Origin: JACCVL01 sp038232655
GTDB lineage: Bacteria; Actinomycetota; Actinomycetes; Propionibacteriales; Nocardioidaceae
Assembly: GCA_038232655.1 (NCBI GenBank)
Contig: JBBSNM010000001.1
Coordinates: 62,001 to 126,000, forward strand
Direction: 5' to 3'
Length of the DNA: 64,000 nucleotides
This document shows, piece by piece, positions 38,411 to 48,321 of this stretch (positions are counted from its first letter, which is position 1; every line of letters begins with the position of its first letter). Below the pieces are notes generated by a model. The model was not told the origin of the DNA. It searched no databases and saw only the letters and a program-made list of their open reading frames with translations. Both the position numbers and the translations under genes were made by a program.

Positions 38411-40015
38411 TCAGTCCAGGTAATCGCGCAGCACTTGCGACCGGGACGGGTGGCGCAGCTTGCTCATCGTCTTGGACTCGATCTGGCGGATGCGCTCACG
38501 GGTGACGCCGTAGACCTTGCCGATCTCGTCCAGCGTCTTGGGCTGGCCGTCGGTGAGCCCGAAACGCATCGACACCACACCCGCCTCCCGCTCGGACAGC
38601 GTGTCCAGCACGGCGTGCAGCTGCTCCTGCAGCAGGGTGAAGCTGACGGCGTCCGCCGGGACGATCGCCTCGGAGTCCTCGATCAGGTCACCGAACTCCG
38701 AGTCGCCGTCCTCACCCAGCGGGGTGTGCAGGCTGATCGGCTCCCGACCGTACTTCTGCACCTCGACGACCTTCTCCGGGGTCATGTCGAGCTCGGCGGC
38801 GAGCTCTTCCGGGGTCGGCTCGCGACCGAGGTCCTGCAGCATCTGCCGCTGGACCCTGGCGAGCTTGTTGATCACCTCGACCATGTGGACCGGGATGCGG
38901 ATCGTGCGCGCCTGGTCGGCCATCGCCCGGGTGATGGCCTGGCGGATCCACCAGGTGGCGTAGGTGGAGAACTTGTAGCCCTTGGTGTAGTCGAACTTTT
39001 CCACCGCGCGGATGAGACCCAGGTTGCCCTCCTGGATCAGATCGAGGAACAGCATCCCGCGGCCGGTGTAGCGCTTGGCCAGGCTGACCACCAGGCGCAG
39101 GTTGGCCTCCAGCAGATGGTTCTTGGCGCGTTGACCGTCCTCGGCGATCCAGCGCAGCTCGTCCAGGAGCTTGGCGGACATCTTGCCGCCCTTGGCGAGC
39201 TTCTCCTCGCTGAACAGACCACCCTCGATCCGCTTGGCGAGCTCGACCTCCTGGGCGGCGTTCAGCAAGGAGACCTTGCCGATCTGCTTGAGGTAGTCCT
39301 TGACCGGATCCGCCGTAGCGCCGGCAACCATCACCTGCGGCTCTGGCTCGTCGCCGCCGTCGGAGGACGAGAGCACGAAGCCCTTCTTCTCGTCCTCCTT
39401 CAAGGTGGGGTCCTCGGCAAGATCCTTCTCAAAGACAGCGTCGTCGACGTCGGGCAGCACCTTCTTGCCGTCCGGTCCGACCACTGCCGTCGCGGCCGCT
39501 GCGACCTCGACGAGATCGGTGTCGACATCCGCGGGCGGTGAGGAGGCAGCCTGCTTGACCGGCGCCTGCTTGGCTGGCGGGTTCCGAGCGGCCGGCTTCT
39601 TGGCCGGCGCCTTCTTCTTTGCGGTCGGCTTCTTGGCCGCCGCGCTCTTCGTGGTGGCGTCAGCTGTGGGAGCCTTCTTGGCGGCCGGCTTCTTGGCTGC
39701 GCTGTCGCTGGCGGCCTCCTCACGGCCCGACTGGGCCGCCGGCGCGGTCACCACCGACTTGGTCCGGGCCGCCGCAGCCACCCGGCGGCGGGTGGTCGCC
39801 TCCGGCTGCGCCGAGACCGAAACCGCGATGCCCACCTCGGCCAGCAGCCGCAGCAGCGCCTTGTACCGCGCCGGGCCGACACCGGCCGCCTCGGCGGCCG
39901 CGCGCACCTGGGCCGCCGGCACCTCGCCTCGCCGTTGCCCGACACTGAGCAGGTTGCGCATCTGCGGGTTGTCAAGGGCCGGGTGGACGAGCGACAGGGC
40001 GGAACTGGATGTCAC
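38411..40015 (-). CDS. sigA: Principal RNA polymerase sigma factor (RpoD/HrdB/SigA type)
   Basis: Group 1 sigma-70 of 534 residues. A long N-terminal extension includes a Lys/Ala-rich tract (about 107-160, repeated AAKKP units) as in Streptomyces HrdB. The conserved part starts at DPVKDYLKQIGKVSLLNA (region 1.2), then region 2 with LFLDLIQEGNLGLIRAVEKF and YKFSTYATWWIRQAITRAM, region 3, and region 4 helix-turn-helix TLDEIGKVYGVTRERIRQIE ending in LRDYLD. GTG 40015 is preceded by AAAGG. Its position near parE fits HrdB. Confidence 0.95.
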   Translation of the reverse strand: MTSSSALSLVHPALDNPQMRNLLSVGQRRGEVPAAQVRAAAEAAGVGPARYKALLRLLAEVGIAVSVSAQPEATTRRRVAAAARTKSVVTAPAAQSGREEAASDSAAKKPAAKKAPTADATTKSAAAKKPTAKKKAPAKKPAARNPPAKQAPVKQAASSPPADVDTDLVEVAAAATAVVGPDGKKVLPDVDDAVFEKDLAEDPTLKEDEKKGFVLSSSDGGDEPEPQVMVAGATADPVKDYLKQIGKVSLLNAAQEVELAKRIEGGLFSEEKLAKGGKMSAKLLDELRWIAEDGQRAKNHLLEANLRLVVSLAKRYTGRGMLFLDLIQEGNLGLIRAVEKFDYTKGYKFSTYATWWIRQAITRAMADQARTIRIPVHMVEVINKLARVQRQMLQDLGREPTPEELAAELDMTPEKVVEVQKYGREPISLHTPLGEDGDSEFGDLIEDSEAIVPADAVSFTLLQEQLHAVLDTLSEREAGVVSMRFGLTDGQPKTLDEIGKVYGVTRERIRQIESKTMSKLRHPSRSQVLRDYLD

Positions 40016-40155
40016 GAAGGACCTTTCGACAAACGATTCTTGGGCGCAACAAATGAGGCTCTAGTCAAGCGCGAGCGCACGCCCAGTGTGCCACGGGTCC
40101 CGACGTCGACACGACACGGCCGCTCGCGGGTCTGACGTGGCAACGTCGGATCGGT

Positions 40156-40560
40156 TCACTCGGCGGACTTGACCGCCAGCACCGGGCACGGAGCATCCAG
40201 CAGGATACGCTGCGCGTTGCTGCCGAGGATGAGCTTGCCGACCGGGGAGCGCCGGCGCAGCCCGATCACGATGAAGTCGGCGCCGACGTCGCGTGCCACC
40301 TGGATCAGGTCGTCGGCGGGGTCCATGCCGCGGACGAGCTGGCGGATCTCGTGGTCCACACCGGCCTCGGTGAGCTGCTCGCGGATGTCCCCGAGCTCGT
40401 GCTCGCCCCGGATCGCCTCCTGGCCGTCGTACTCGCGCCCGCCGCGGTGGGAGTTGACCACGACCAGCCGTGCCTGGCGCAGCAGCGCCTCCTCCGCAGC
40501 CCGTCGCAATGCGGCCTGTCCCTCAACCTTCGGGACGTAGCCCACCACGATCGTTGCCAT
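40156..40560 (-). CDS. Universal stress protein (UspA family)
   Basis: A 134-residue single-domain Usp. The C-terminal ATP-binding signature is GLRRRSPVGKLILGSNAQRI (G-x2-G-x9-G-S), so it is probably ATP-binding. The N-terminal strand is MATIVVGYVPKVEG. Such proteins influence stress survival and dormancy in actinobacteria; the partner is unknown. ATG 40560 has a strong GGAGGA 7 nt upstream. It is followed by the sigma factor gene 140 nt downstream. Confidence 0.92.
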   Translation of the reverse strand: MATIVVGYVPKVEGQAALRRAAEEALLRQARLVVVNSHRGGREYDGQEAIRGEHELGDIREQLTEAGVDHEIRQLVRGMDPADDLIQVARDVGADFIVIGLRRRSPVGKLILGSNAQRILLDAPCPVLAVKSAE

Positions 40561-40655
40561 TGCAGCGTCCTCCTGACCCGAGCCCGCCGTTGGGCATCGA
40601 CGCAGGCGAGGCTAGTGCATCGCCACCGGCGGCATCCACGCCATGGACCGACCGC

Positions 40656-42134
40656 TCAGTCGGTCTCCCACTCGTGTACGGGCTGGTTGCTGTGCATGAG
40701 CTCGCGGTACCGCCCCGTCACCAGTCGCAGCGCCTCGAAGCGCCTACCCGGCTCCCTGCGGTAGCGACTGTGGAAGGCCTGGGCGAGCCACGTCGCACCG
40801 TTGCGGCCGGTGAGGCAGCGCTGCTCGACGATGCCGAGCAGCCGGTCTCGGTCCGCGCGATCGACCCCGAGGGAGTCGAGCCCGCGGTAGGCCATCGGCA
40901 GCAACCGCCGCAGCACCAGCTCGGTCGCCGGGACCGAGCCCATCGCCGGCCAGTAGAGCGACGCATCGATGCCGTGCTGGGCGGCCTGGTGGAAGTTCTC
41001 CTCGGCTGCCGAGAACGACATCTGCGACCACAACGGCCGCTCGTCGGTCACCAGCGCGCGGACGAGGCCGAAGTAGAACGCGGCGTTGGCCATCGTGTCC
41101 ACCACCGTTGGCCCGGCCGGCAGCACCCTGTTCTCGACGCGCAGATGCGGCCGATCGCCGACCACGTCGTAGATGGGCCTGTTCCACCGATAGATCGTGC
41201 CGTTGTGCAGCCGCAGCTCCCCCAGCCCGGGCGTGTCCCCCCGTTCAAGAATCGCCACCGGATCCTCGTCGTCCACGATCGGCAGCAGAGCGGGAAAGTA
41301 GCGGACGTTCTCTTCGAACAGGTCGAAGATCGAGTTGATCCACCGCTCTCCGAACCAGACCCGTGGCCGCACCCCCTGGGCCACGAGCTCCTCGCTGCGG
41401 GTGTCTGTTGCCTGCTCGAACAAGGCGATCCTGGTCTCCCGCCACAGCTCCTTGCCCAGCAGGAAGGGAGAGTTGGCGCCGACGGCGAGCTGCACCCCGG
41501 CAACCGCTTGCGCGGCGTTCCAGTGCGCGGCGAAGTCGTCGGGGCTGACCTGCAAATGCAGTTGGGTCGAGGTGCAGGCAGCCTCGGGGATGATGGTGTC
41601 GGTCGTGACCGACAGCCGCTCCTGACCGTGGATGGCGACCTTGATGTCCTCACCGCGCGCCGCCAGGATCTGGTCGGACAGCAGCTCGTAGCGCGGGTTT
41701 GCCGACAGGGTCTGCGCCGTCATGTGCCCCGGCCCGAGGGTGGGCAGGATGCCGACCATGACCAGATGGCTGCCCACGTCACCGGCGCGGGCCTCGCCGT
41801 CGTTCAAGGTGGCCCGGATGCCGTCCTCGAAGGCACTCAACCCGTTGCCGTCAAGGGTCCGTGGTGCCACGTTGATCTCGATGTTGAACTGACCGAGCTC
41901 GGTCTGGAAGTCGGGGTCGGCGATCGCCTCCAGCACGTCGGCGTTGCGCAGCGCGGGATCGTTGTTCTCGTCGACGAGGTTGAACTCGATCTCGATCCCG
42001 GTGCGCGGCCGGTCGGCGTCGAAGCGCGACTCGCGCAACATCTTGGCGAACACGTCCAGGCACGAACGGACCTTGCTCCGGAACTGCGTGCGGTCGTCTC
42101 GGGTGAAGATGCGGCGTTCGACGTCTTGGCCCAT
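40656..42134 (-). CDS. GCS2-family carboxylate-amine ligase (annotated as glutamate-cysteine ligase)
   Basis: A 492-residue ATP-dependent ligase of the plant-type GCS2 family. Visible features are TGIEIEFNLVDENNDPALRN (metal/ATP Glu), FNIEINVAPRTLDGNG, STQLHLQVSPDDFAAHWN and HLRVENRVLPAGPTVVDTMA. These enzymes join the gamma-carboxyl of glutamate to an amine, classically cysteine. Actinobacteria usually make mycothiol or ergothioneine, not glutathione, and no glutathione synthetase or Egt genes are nearby, so the amine acceptor is unclear. ATG 42134 follows GAGGAGA by 6 nt; the longer open frame is not used. Confidence 0.82.
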   Translation of the reverse strand: MGQDVERRIFTRDDRTQFRSKVRSCLDVFAKMLRESRFDADRPRTGIEIEFNLVDENNDPALRNADVLEAIADPDFQTELGQFNIEINVAPRTLDGNGLSAFEDGIRATLNDGEARAGDVGSHLVMVGILPTLGPGHMTAQTLSANPRYELLSDQILAARGEDIKVAIHGQERLSVTTDTIIPEAACTSTQLHLQVSPDDFAAHWNAAQAVAGVQLAVGANSPFLLGKELWRETRIALFEQATDTRSEELVAQGVRPRVWFGERWINSIFDLFEENVRYFPALLPIVDDEDPVAILERGDTPGLGELRLHNGTIYRWNRPIYDVVGDRPHLRVENRVLPAGPTVVDTMANAAFYFGLVRALVTDERPLWSQMSFSAAEENFHQAAQHGIDASLYWPAMGSVPATELVLRRLLPMAYRGLDSLGVDRADRDRLLGIVEQRCLTGRNGATWLAQAFHSRYRREPGRRFEALRLVTGRYRELMHSNQPVHEWETD

Positions 42135-42265
42135 CCGGTCTCCTCGGTAGGCGGCTGCCGATCGGCGCCGCAACGATGCGCACCCTGAGGGGCCAGCCTG
42201 GCCGAAACAGGCGCTCGCGGCCACTCTCGGGCCGCGGGCGGCGCCATGAAACCTCGGCAGGGGTG

Positions 42266-43435
42266 CTACCTGACACGTCGGGCCGAAGGCAGGCAAGCGT
42301 TCCAGGCCGCCTCGCGGGGCAGCGGAACCCACAGCTCCGGCGACAGGCAGCGCTCCAGCGTCTGTCGGACCAAGCCGGCCATCGAGTACGTCGGAGCGAC
42401 GCGGGCACACCGGTCGAGGGCACACCAGGCGCTGGCTCCGTCACCGGACAACCAGGCAGCGAAGGCGGTGAGCGCGAGCGCTGCCGGCTCGTACGGGGGC
42501 ACCACCTGTCGGGTGACCGCCGTCCACAGCGCCAGGTGCGACGCGGCATCGCCCCGGCTCATGTGCGACCAGGCCAGGTCGCGCAGCGGGATGAACGAGC
42601 ACCACACCGCCAGCAACGCAGCCCGCTCGGCTGACACCGCACCGCCGATGGTGGTTGCCGACTCGGCGCCTCGCCCGTCGCCGGCCCGGTCCGCGGACCG
42701 GTCGGCGTGCAGCACCCGCTGGAGCACGACGTCGACCCGGGGTGCGCCGACGGCCGCCGCGGCACTGGTGACCTGGGCTGTCGGCCGGCGGACCTGGCCG
42801 CGACCGCGCAGCCCGAGCACGGCGACCACCTCGTCCTCCACCGACTGCACCGCTCGTCGGGCCGCGGAGCGCTCGGGTCCGCGCACCGCCGCGAACCGGG
42901 CGGCCAGCGCGGCCCGGTCTGGAGCGACGACGCGTCCACGCAGGGTCGCCTCCGCCCGCAGGCTGGTGGCGCGCGAGTCGTACGCCGTGCCCGTCGCCGG
43001 GCAGCAGCGTTCGTCGCCGCACAGCAGCGACCAGTACCGCCGGCCATCACAGCGCAGCACGTCGAGCAACTGCATGCCCGCCCGCTCACAGCGGCGCGCG
43101 GTCACCTCGGCCACCCTGGCAGCGGCGGCCCGGGCGGAGTAGGCGATGACCGCGACCCGAGTGCAGCCCTGGGAGGCGACCGCCGCCGTGACCTGCTCGG
43201 CCAACGCCGGGCCGTCGTGCTCGGCGCGCCCCCTGCGTGGCAGGTCCACTCGCACCTGGAAGCCGGGATGTCGCCCGGCCACGGCTACCACCACCAACGA
43301 CTCGGTGGGCTCGAAACCCAACGTCACCGGCGGTAGGGCCAGCAGGTCGGCCACCGACCGCACGCGCAACACCGGACGGTCGCCGCGCTGGTCCGATCGT
43401 GCCGGCTCGGCGTCTGCATGGTCGAAGCTGTTCAT
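42266..43435 (-). CDS. DUF4192 domain-containing protein
   Basis: A 389-residue soluble protein with RVRSVADLLALPPVTLGFEP and TESLVVVAVAGRHPGFQVRVDLP at the N-terminus, a middle GMQLLDVLRCDGRRYWSLLC block and a helical C-terminal region with AWLSGDGASAWCALDRC; these are DUF4192 hallmarks. Function unknown; common beside dinB in actinobacteria. ATG 43435 starts MNSFDHADAE; CAGTCT lies 6 nt upstream, weakly suggesting a leaderless transcript. Confidence 0.87.
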   Translation of the reverse strand: MNSFDHADAEPARSDQRGDRPVLRVRSVADLLALPPVTLGFEPTESLVVVAVAGRHPGFQVRVDLPRRGRAEHDGPALAEQVTAAVASQGCTRVAVIAYSARAAAARVAEVTARRCERAGMQLLDVLRCDGRRYWSLLCGDERCCPATGTAYDSRATSLRAEATLRGRVVAPDRAALAARFAAVRGPERSAARRAVQSVEDEVVAVLGLRGRGQVRRPTAQVTSAAAAVGAPRVDVVLQRVLHADRSADRAGDGRGAESATTIGGAVSAERAALLAVWCSFIPLRDLAWSHMSRGDAASHLALWTAVTRQVVPPYEPAALALTAFAAWLSGDGASAWCALDRCARVAPTYSMAGLVRQTLERCLSPELWVPLPREAAWNACLPSARRVR

Positions 43436-43553
43436 ACCCACAGACTGGTCGATCTCTACCGGTACGGAGGGGTTGTCCACCGCCGATCTCGGGTCGCTCG
43501 ACCCGCCGGTCGCGGGTGCACACCCACCGCACTCGGGCTGGCACCATGACGGC

Positions 43554-44960
43554 ATGCGCGCCGCCCCCACGGTCCTGCATCTGGACCTCGACGCCTTCTA
43601 CGCCGCGGTGGAGCAGCGCGACAAGCCGTCGTTGCGCGGCAAGCCCGTGATCGTGGGGGGCGTCGGCGGGCGCGGCGTGGTCGCGACGGCGTCGTACGAG
43701 GCCCGGGCCTTCGGCGTGCGCTCGGCCATGTCGACGGCCGAGGCGCGCGGTCGGTGCCCGCACGCCGCCTACCTCTCGCCGCGGTTCGCGGCCTACCGGC
43801 GGGCCAGCGACCTGGTGATGCGCCAGCTGCGCCAGCTCTCGCCGCTGGTCGAGCCGCTCTCGCTGGACGAGGCGTTCGTCGATCTCGCGGCGACCCAGCC
43901 CGAGGTGGACACCGGCGAGGTCACCCGCGTGGGCCGGGAGCTGCGCGCGCGGGTACAAGACATCACCGGCGGCCTCACCGCATCGGTCGGCGCGGCCACC
44001 TCGAAGCTGATGGCAAAGATCGCCAGCGACCTCGACAAGCCCGACGGGCTGGTCGTGGTGGCGCCGGGAACCGAGCGTGCCCTGCTCGGACCGTTGCCGG
44101 TGCGCGTCATCCCCGGTGTCGGTCCGGCGACCGAGGCCCGGCTGCGCCGCCTCGGAGCGCACACGGTCGCCGACGTTGCGGCGCTCACGACCGCTGAGCT
44201 CGTCCGCGAGGTCGGGCGGGCACACGGCTCGGCGCTGGCGCGTCTGGTGCACGCCCAAGACGACCGCCCGGTCGTTGCCGAGCGAGAAACCAAGTCGGTG
44301 TCGGTCGAGGACACCTTCGGCTCCGACCTCACCGACCCCGCGCTGCTGCGCGCGATCACCGAGCAGCTGGCCTCCCGGGTCGCCGGGCGGCTGCGCACGT
44401 CGCGGCTGTCGGGCCGCACGGTGACCGTAAAGGTGCGTCTGCACGACTTCACCACGCACACCCGGGCGGCGACGCTGCCTGCTCCCACCGACAGCGAGCG
44501 GGTCGTCTGCTCGCTGGCGCGCCGGCTGCTCGACGAGTCCGACACCACCGGCGGGGTGCGGCTGCTCGGGGTCGGGGTCTCCGGGCTCGCCGACTGGGTG
44601 CAAGACGACCTGTTCGACGGGTCGCTGACCACCGCCGCGGTCACCACCGGCGGGCACCCGGACGCCGCCGGCACCGCCACCGAGACCGACGCCGAGGGCG
44701 AGGCCGGCACCAACCCGGAGGCCCTGGCGGATGGGGCCATGGACGGACAGCAGCGCGGCAGCTTCTCCCCCGGTGCTGACGTGCTGCACACCGAGCACGG
44801 ACCAGGCTGGGTCTGGGGAGCTGGCCGCGGCAGCGTCACCGTGCGCTTCGAGACCGCCGGGACTCCACCGGGGCCAGTGCGGACCTTCGCCGTCGACGAC
44901 CCGGCGCTGCGACTCGACAGCGGGGAAACCCAGCAGCCGGCTGTCAATGACGTCGGCTAG
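43554..44960 (+). CDS. dinB: DNA polymerase IV (Y-family, DinB)
   Basis: Error-prone translesion polymerase of 468 residues. Catalytic acids are in VLHLDLDAFYAAVEQRD and LSLDEAFVDLA; steric-gate region VGGVGGRGVVATASYEARAF; HhH in VRVIPGVGPATEARLRRL; little-finger domain with ETKSVSVEDTFG. After about residue 390 there is an extra C-terminal module (DVLHTEHGPGWVWGAGRGSV..RTFAVDDPALRL), a small beta domain recurrent in actinobacterial DinB proteins and of unknown function. No consensus LexA box was found upstream. ATG 43554; the 3' end overlaps the oligopeptidase gene by 14 nt. Confidence 0.93.
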   Translation: MRAAPTVLHLDLDAFYAAVEQRDKPSLRGKPVIVGGVGGRGVVATASYEARAFGVRSAMSTAEARGRCPHAAYLSPRFAAYRRASDLVMRQLRQLSPLVEPLSLDEAFVDLAATQPEVDTGEVTRVGRELRARVQDITGGLTASVGAATSKLMAKIASDLDKPDGLVVVAPGTERALLGPLPVRVIPGVGPATEARLRRLGAHTVADVAALTTAELVREVGRAHGSALARLVHAQDDRPVVAERETKSVSVEDTFGSDLTDPALLRAITEQLASRVAGRLRTSRLSGRTVTVKVRLHDFTTHTRAATLPAPTDSERVVCSLARRLLDESDTTGGVRLLGVGVSGLADWVQDDLFDGSLTTAAVTTGGHPDAAGTATETDAEGEAGTNPEALADGAMDGQQRGSFSPGADVLHTEHGPGWVWGAGRGSVTVRFETAGTPPGPVRTFAVDDPALRLDSGETQQPAVNDVG

Positions 44961-47139
44961 CGTCACGCCCGTGCCTGAGACCTCGACCACCGACCTGCAC
45001 GCCGGCGACAGCGAACGACAGCCGGCGGCACCGGCTGCCCGCCGGGTTGCCGTCGAGCGCAGCCACCACGGCCGAACCGTGGTCGACCCGTACGAGTGGC
45101 TGCGCGCCAAGGACGCACCGGAGGTGGTCGCGCACTTGGAGGCCGAGAACGCCTACACCGAGCGGCGCACCAGCCACCTCACTGCGCTGCGCGAGTCCAT
45201 CTTCAGCGAGATCAAGGCCCGCACACAGGAGACCGACATGTCGGTCCCGACCCGCAAGGGCGACTGGTGGTACTTCTCCCGCACCACCGAGGGCCAGCAG
45301 TACGCCGTGCACTGCCGGGCACCCGTGGACTCCGCCGACGACTGGGAGCCACCGGCGGTCGCCGAGGGGCGGCTGCCGGGTGAGCAGGTGCTGCTCGACG
45401 GCAACGCCGAGGCGCAGGGGCACGACTTCTTTGCGCTCGGCGCCTTCGACGTCAGCCCCGACGGCAAGCTGCTGGCCTACTCCACCGACACCGCGGGTGA
45501 CGAGCGCTACCTGCTGCGCGTCAAGGACCTCGAAACCGGTGCGGTGCTGCCCGACGAGATCCCCGACACGCACTACTCGGTGACCTGGACGCGCGACGGG
45601 TCGACCCTCTTCTACACGACCGTCGACAGCGCCTGGCGCCCGTTCAAGGTGTGGCGGCACGTCCTCGGCTCGACCGGCACCGACGACGAGCTGATACACC
45701 ACGAGGCCGACGAGCGGTTCTTCGTTGGGGTAGGCAGCACCCGCAGCGAACGCTTCGTGCTGATCGTCGCCTCGTCCAAGATCACCAGCGAGGTGTGGGT
45801 CATCGATGCCGACACGGGCGGCGGTCCTCGCCTGGTCGCCGCCCGCCGCACCGGGGTCGAGTACCACGTGGAGCACGCGCGCGTCGGTGACCAGGACCGG
45901 TTTCTCATCTTGCACAACGACCAGGCGGAGAACTTCGAGCTCGCCGACGCGCCGGTCCAGACCCCGGGCCCCGAGCACTGGACACCGGTCGTCGCCCACC
46001 GCGACGACGTGCGCCTCGAGGACGTCGAGGCCTTCGCCGGACACCTGGTGATGGCCTACCGGCGAGATGCCCTGCCACGCACCGCTGTGCTCACGCTGAG
46101 CGACGACGGCTACGGCAACCCCGACGAGATCTCCTTCGACGAGCAGCTCTACAGTTGCTACCCCGCAGCCAACCCCGACTGGGCACAGCCACACGTGCGC
46201 GTCGCGTACACGTCGTTCGTGACGCCCGCGTCGGTCTACGACCAGTTCCTGGCCGGCGACCGCCGGGTGCTGCGCAAGCAGCAGCCCGTGCTCGGCGGCT
46301 ACGACCCCGCCGACTACGAGCAACATCGCGAGTGGGCGACCGCCCCCGACGGCGCCGCGGTGCCCATCTCGATCGTGTACAGGCGGGGCACCCCCCGCGA
46401 CGGCAGCGCCCCGGCACTGGTCTACGGCTACGGCGCGTACGAGCTGAGCATGGACCCGAGTTTCGTCGTCAGCCGGCTGTCCCTGCTGGACCGCGGGATG
46501 GTGTTCGCGGTCGCGCACGTGCGCGGTGGCGGTGAGCTGGGTCGGCACTGGTACGACTCCGGCAAGATGCTGTCCAAGAAGAACACCTTCAGCGACTTCG
46601 TCCACTGCGCGCGGCACCTCGCCGACTCGGGGTGGACCTCCCCCGACCGGCTGGTGGCGATGGGCGGCAGCGCCGGCGGGTTGCTCATCGGTGCTGCCCT
46701 GAACCTCGCCCCGGACGCCTTCGCCGGTGCGCTCGCCGCGGTCCCGTTCGTCGACGCCCTCACCTCGATCCTCGACCCCTCGCTGCCGCTCACGGTGATC
46801 GAGTGGGACGAGTGGGGTGACCCGCTGCACCACCCAGACGTCTACCACTACATGTCCAGCTACAGCCCCTACGACAACGTCCGCGCTGCCGACTACCCAC
46901 CGATCCTCGCCACCACCAGCCTCAACGACACCCGGGTGCTTTACGTCGAGCCGGCCAAGTGGGTGGCACGGCTGCGTGAGTTGAACGACGGAGCCCCCGA
47001 CGTGCTGCTGAAGACCGAGATGAACGCCGGGCATGGCGGGGTCAGCGGCCGGTACGAGGCCTGGCGCGAGCGGGCGTTCGAGTACGCCTGGGTCATCGAC
47101 ACCGCCGGTGCCCCGCATACCCCGTCGGGCGGGCACTGA
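44947..47139 (+). CDS. S9A family oligopeptidase (protease II / prolyl oligopeptidase type)
   Basis: A 730-residue serine peptidase. An N-terminal helix and seven-bladed propeller (about 25-430; HGRTVVDPYEWLRAKDAPEV, AFDVSPDGKLLAYSTDTAGD) precede the alpha/beta hydrolase domain. The triad is Ser in MGGSAGGLLIGAALN, Asp in SLNDTRVLYVEPAKW and His in NAGHGGVSGRYEAW. The propeller sequence and the GGGELGRHWYDSGKMLSKKN segment favour oligopeptidase B (cleavage after basic residues). No signal peptide, so cytoplasmic. ATG 44947 overlaps dinB; GTG 44971 is an alternative start. No Shine-Dalgarno is clear for either. Confidence 0.88.
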   Translation: MTSASVTPVPETSTTDLHAGDSERQPAAPAARRVAVERSHHGRTVVDPYEWLRAKDAPEVVAHLEAENAYTERRTSHLTALRESIFSEIKARTQETDMSVPTRKGDWWYFSRTTEGQQYAVHCRAPVDSADDWEPPAVAEGRLPGEQVLLDGNAEAQGHDFFALGAFDVSPDGKLLAYSTDTAGDERYLLRVKDLETGAVLPDEIPDTHYSVTWTRDGSTLFYTTVDSAWRPFKVWRHVLGSTGTDDELIHHEADERFFVGVGSTRSERFVLIVASSKITSEVWVIDADTGGGPRLVAARRTGVEYHVEHARVGDQDRFLILHNDQAENFELADAPVQTPGPEHWTPVVAHRDDVRLEDVEAFAGHLVMAYRRDALPRTAVLTLSDDGYGNPDEISFDEQLYSCYPAANPDWAQPHVRVAYTSFVTPASVYDQFLAGDRRVLRKQQPVLGGYDPADYEQHREWATAPDGAAVPISIVYRRGTPRDGSAPALVYGYGAYELSMDPSFVVSRLSLLDRGMVFAVAHVRGGGELGRHWYDSGKMLSKKNTFSDFVHCARHLADSGWTSPDRLVAMGGSAGGLLIGAALNLAPDAFAGALAAVPFVDALTSILDPSLPLTVIEWDEWGDPLHHPDVYHYMSSYSPYDNVRAADYPPILATTSLNDTRVLYVEPAKWVARLRELNDGAPDVLLKTEMNAGHGGVSGRYEAWRERAFEYAWVIDTAGAPHTPSGGH

Positions 47140-47347
47140 GCCCCTGGGCAGCTGGTGGCACCGTCGAGCTCGCCAGTCCGTGCACCAGCCGCTGAGCGGT
47201 TCTTGAGAAGTCGCTGAGAACGGCACGATCGCATGCCACCGCTCGTCAGGCAGGTACGAAGGTCGGCGGCACCGGCGGCGGAATCCGAACCGCCCCCGAA
47301 GTGTTTACGTCGGCGAGGGAGAGCACCGAGACAGGGGGGCCGAAGCG

Positions 47348-48313
47348 ATGGCATCAACCACCACGAAGCGGGCGTCAGCCACCCGTGACAGCGGGGACGG
47401 CCGCGACAGCGTCGGGATGTACCTCGACGAGATCGCCCGCACGCCGTTGCTGAACGCGGCGCAGGAGGTCGAGCTCAGCAAGGCCATCGAGGCCGGGCTG
47501 CTCGCCGAGCGACTGCTGGCCGAGGGCCGGGTGGGCCGGCGCAAGGGTGGTGCGCCCAAGTTCGCGACCGAGGCCGAGCTGGAATGGCTGGTCGCCGACG
47601 GACGCCGGGCACAGCAGTTGTTCACGACCGCCAACCTGCGGCTGGTGGTGTCCATCGCGCGCAAGTACGGCCGAAACCAGATGCCGATGCTCGACCTGAT
47701 CCAGGAAGGCAACACCGGGCTGATCCGGGCCGTGGAGAAGTTCGACTACGCCAAGGGGTACAAGTTCTCGACTTACGCGACCTGGTGGGTGCGGCAGGCG
47801 ATCACCCGAGGCGTGGCACAGCAGGCGCGGGTCGTCCGGCTGCCCGTCCACGTCGTCGAAGAGCTGAACCAGATCGGCGCCGCCCGCCGCACCCTGGAGC
47901 GCCGCCTCGGCCGCGAGGCGGAGGCGCACGAGATCGCCGCCGAGCTGGCCATGGACCTCAACAGGGTGAGCGACCTGATTCGCTGGGGCCGCGACCATGT
48001 CAGCCTGGACACCCCGGTCGACGACGAGGGTGACACCTCGCTGGGCGACCTGGTGGCGCGCGAAGGCGCACCCGGACCGGACATCACCTTGCTGGACCGC
48101 GAGTCCCGGGCACGGCTGAGCGACCTGATCGACCGCCTCGGTGAGCGGGAGGCCGACATCATCAAGTCCCGCTTCGGGCTGATCGACGGCCGCACACACA
48201 AGCTCGCCGACATCGGGGTGCGGCACGGCATCTCGGCCGAGCGGGTCCGCCAGCTGGAGCGCGAGGCACTCGCGACGCTGCGCTCGATCGCCGACCCAGA
48301 CCTGGCCGCTTGA
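47348..48313 (+). CDS. Group 2 sigma-70 factor (SigB/HrdA-D type)
   Basis: A 321-residue primary-like sigma factor without the long N-terminal extension: region 1.2 VGMYLDEIARTPLLNAAQEV, region 2 with MLDLIQEGNTGLIRAVEKFD and YKFSTYATWWVRQAITRGVA, region 3, and region 4 HTH KLADIGVRHGISAERVRQLE. Such factors direct stress and stationary-phase transcription in actinobacteria. Region 2.4 is nearly identical to that of the principal factor in this window, so promoter specificity should overlap. ATG 47348; the 208-bp upstream region holds no confident promoter. Convergent with coaE, 8 nt apart. Confidence 0.92.
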   Translation: MASTTTKRASATRDSGDGRDSVGMYLDEIARTPLLNAAQEVELSKAIEAGLLAERLLAEGRVGRRKGGAPKFATEAELEWLVADGRRAQQLFTTANLRLVVSIARKYGRNQMPMLDLIQEGNTGLIRAVEKFDYAKGYKFSTYATWWVRQAITRGVAQQARVVRLPVHVVEELNQIGAARRTLERRLGREAEAHEIAAELAMDLNRVSDLIRWGRDHVSLDTPVDDEGDTSLGDLVAREGAPGPDITLLDRESRARLSDLIDRLGEREADIIKSRFGLIDGRTHKLADIGVRHGISAERVRQLEREALATLRSIADPDLAA

Positions 48314-48321
48314 CCGGGCGA

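Noticed and set aside
40016..40155. Promoter of the principal sigma factor gene
   Set aside because: TTGACT is present on the minus strand but no TANNNT box lies at an acceptable distance; not called.
43420..43440. LexA/SOS box upstream of dinB
   Set aside because: tcgaagctgttcat resembles half of TCGAAC-N4-GTTCGA but the arm spacing is 2 bp short and the site is inside the DUF4192 start region.
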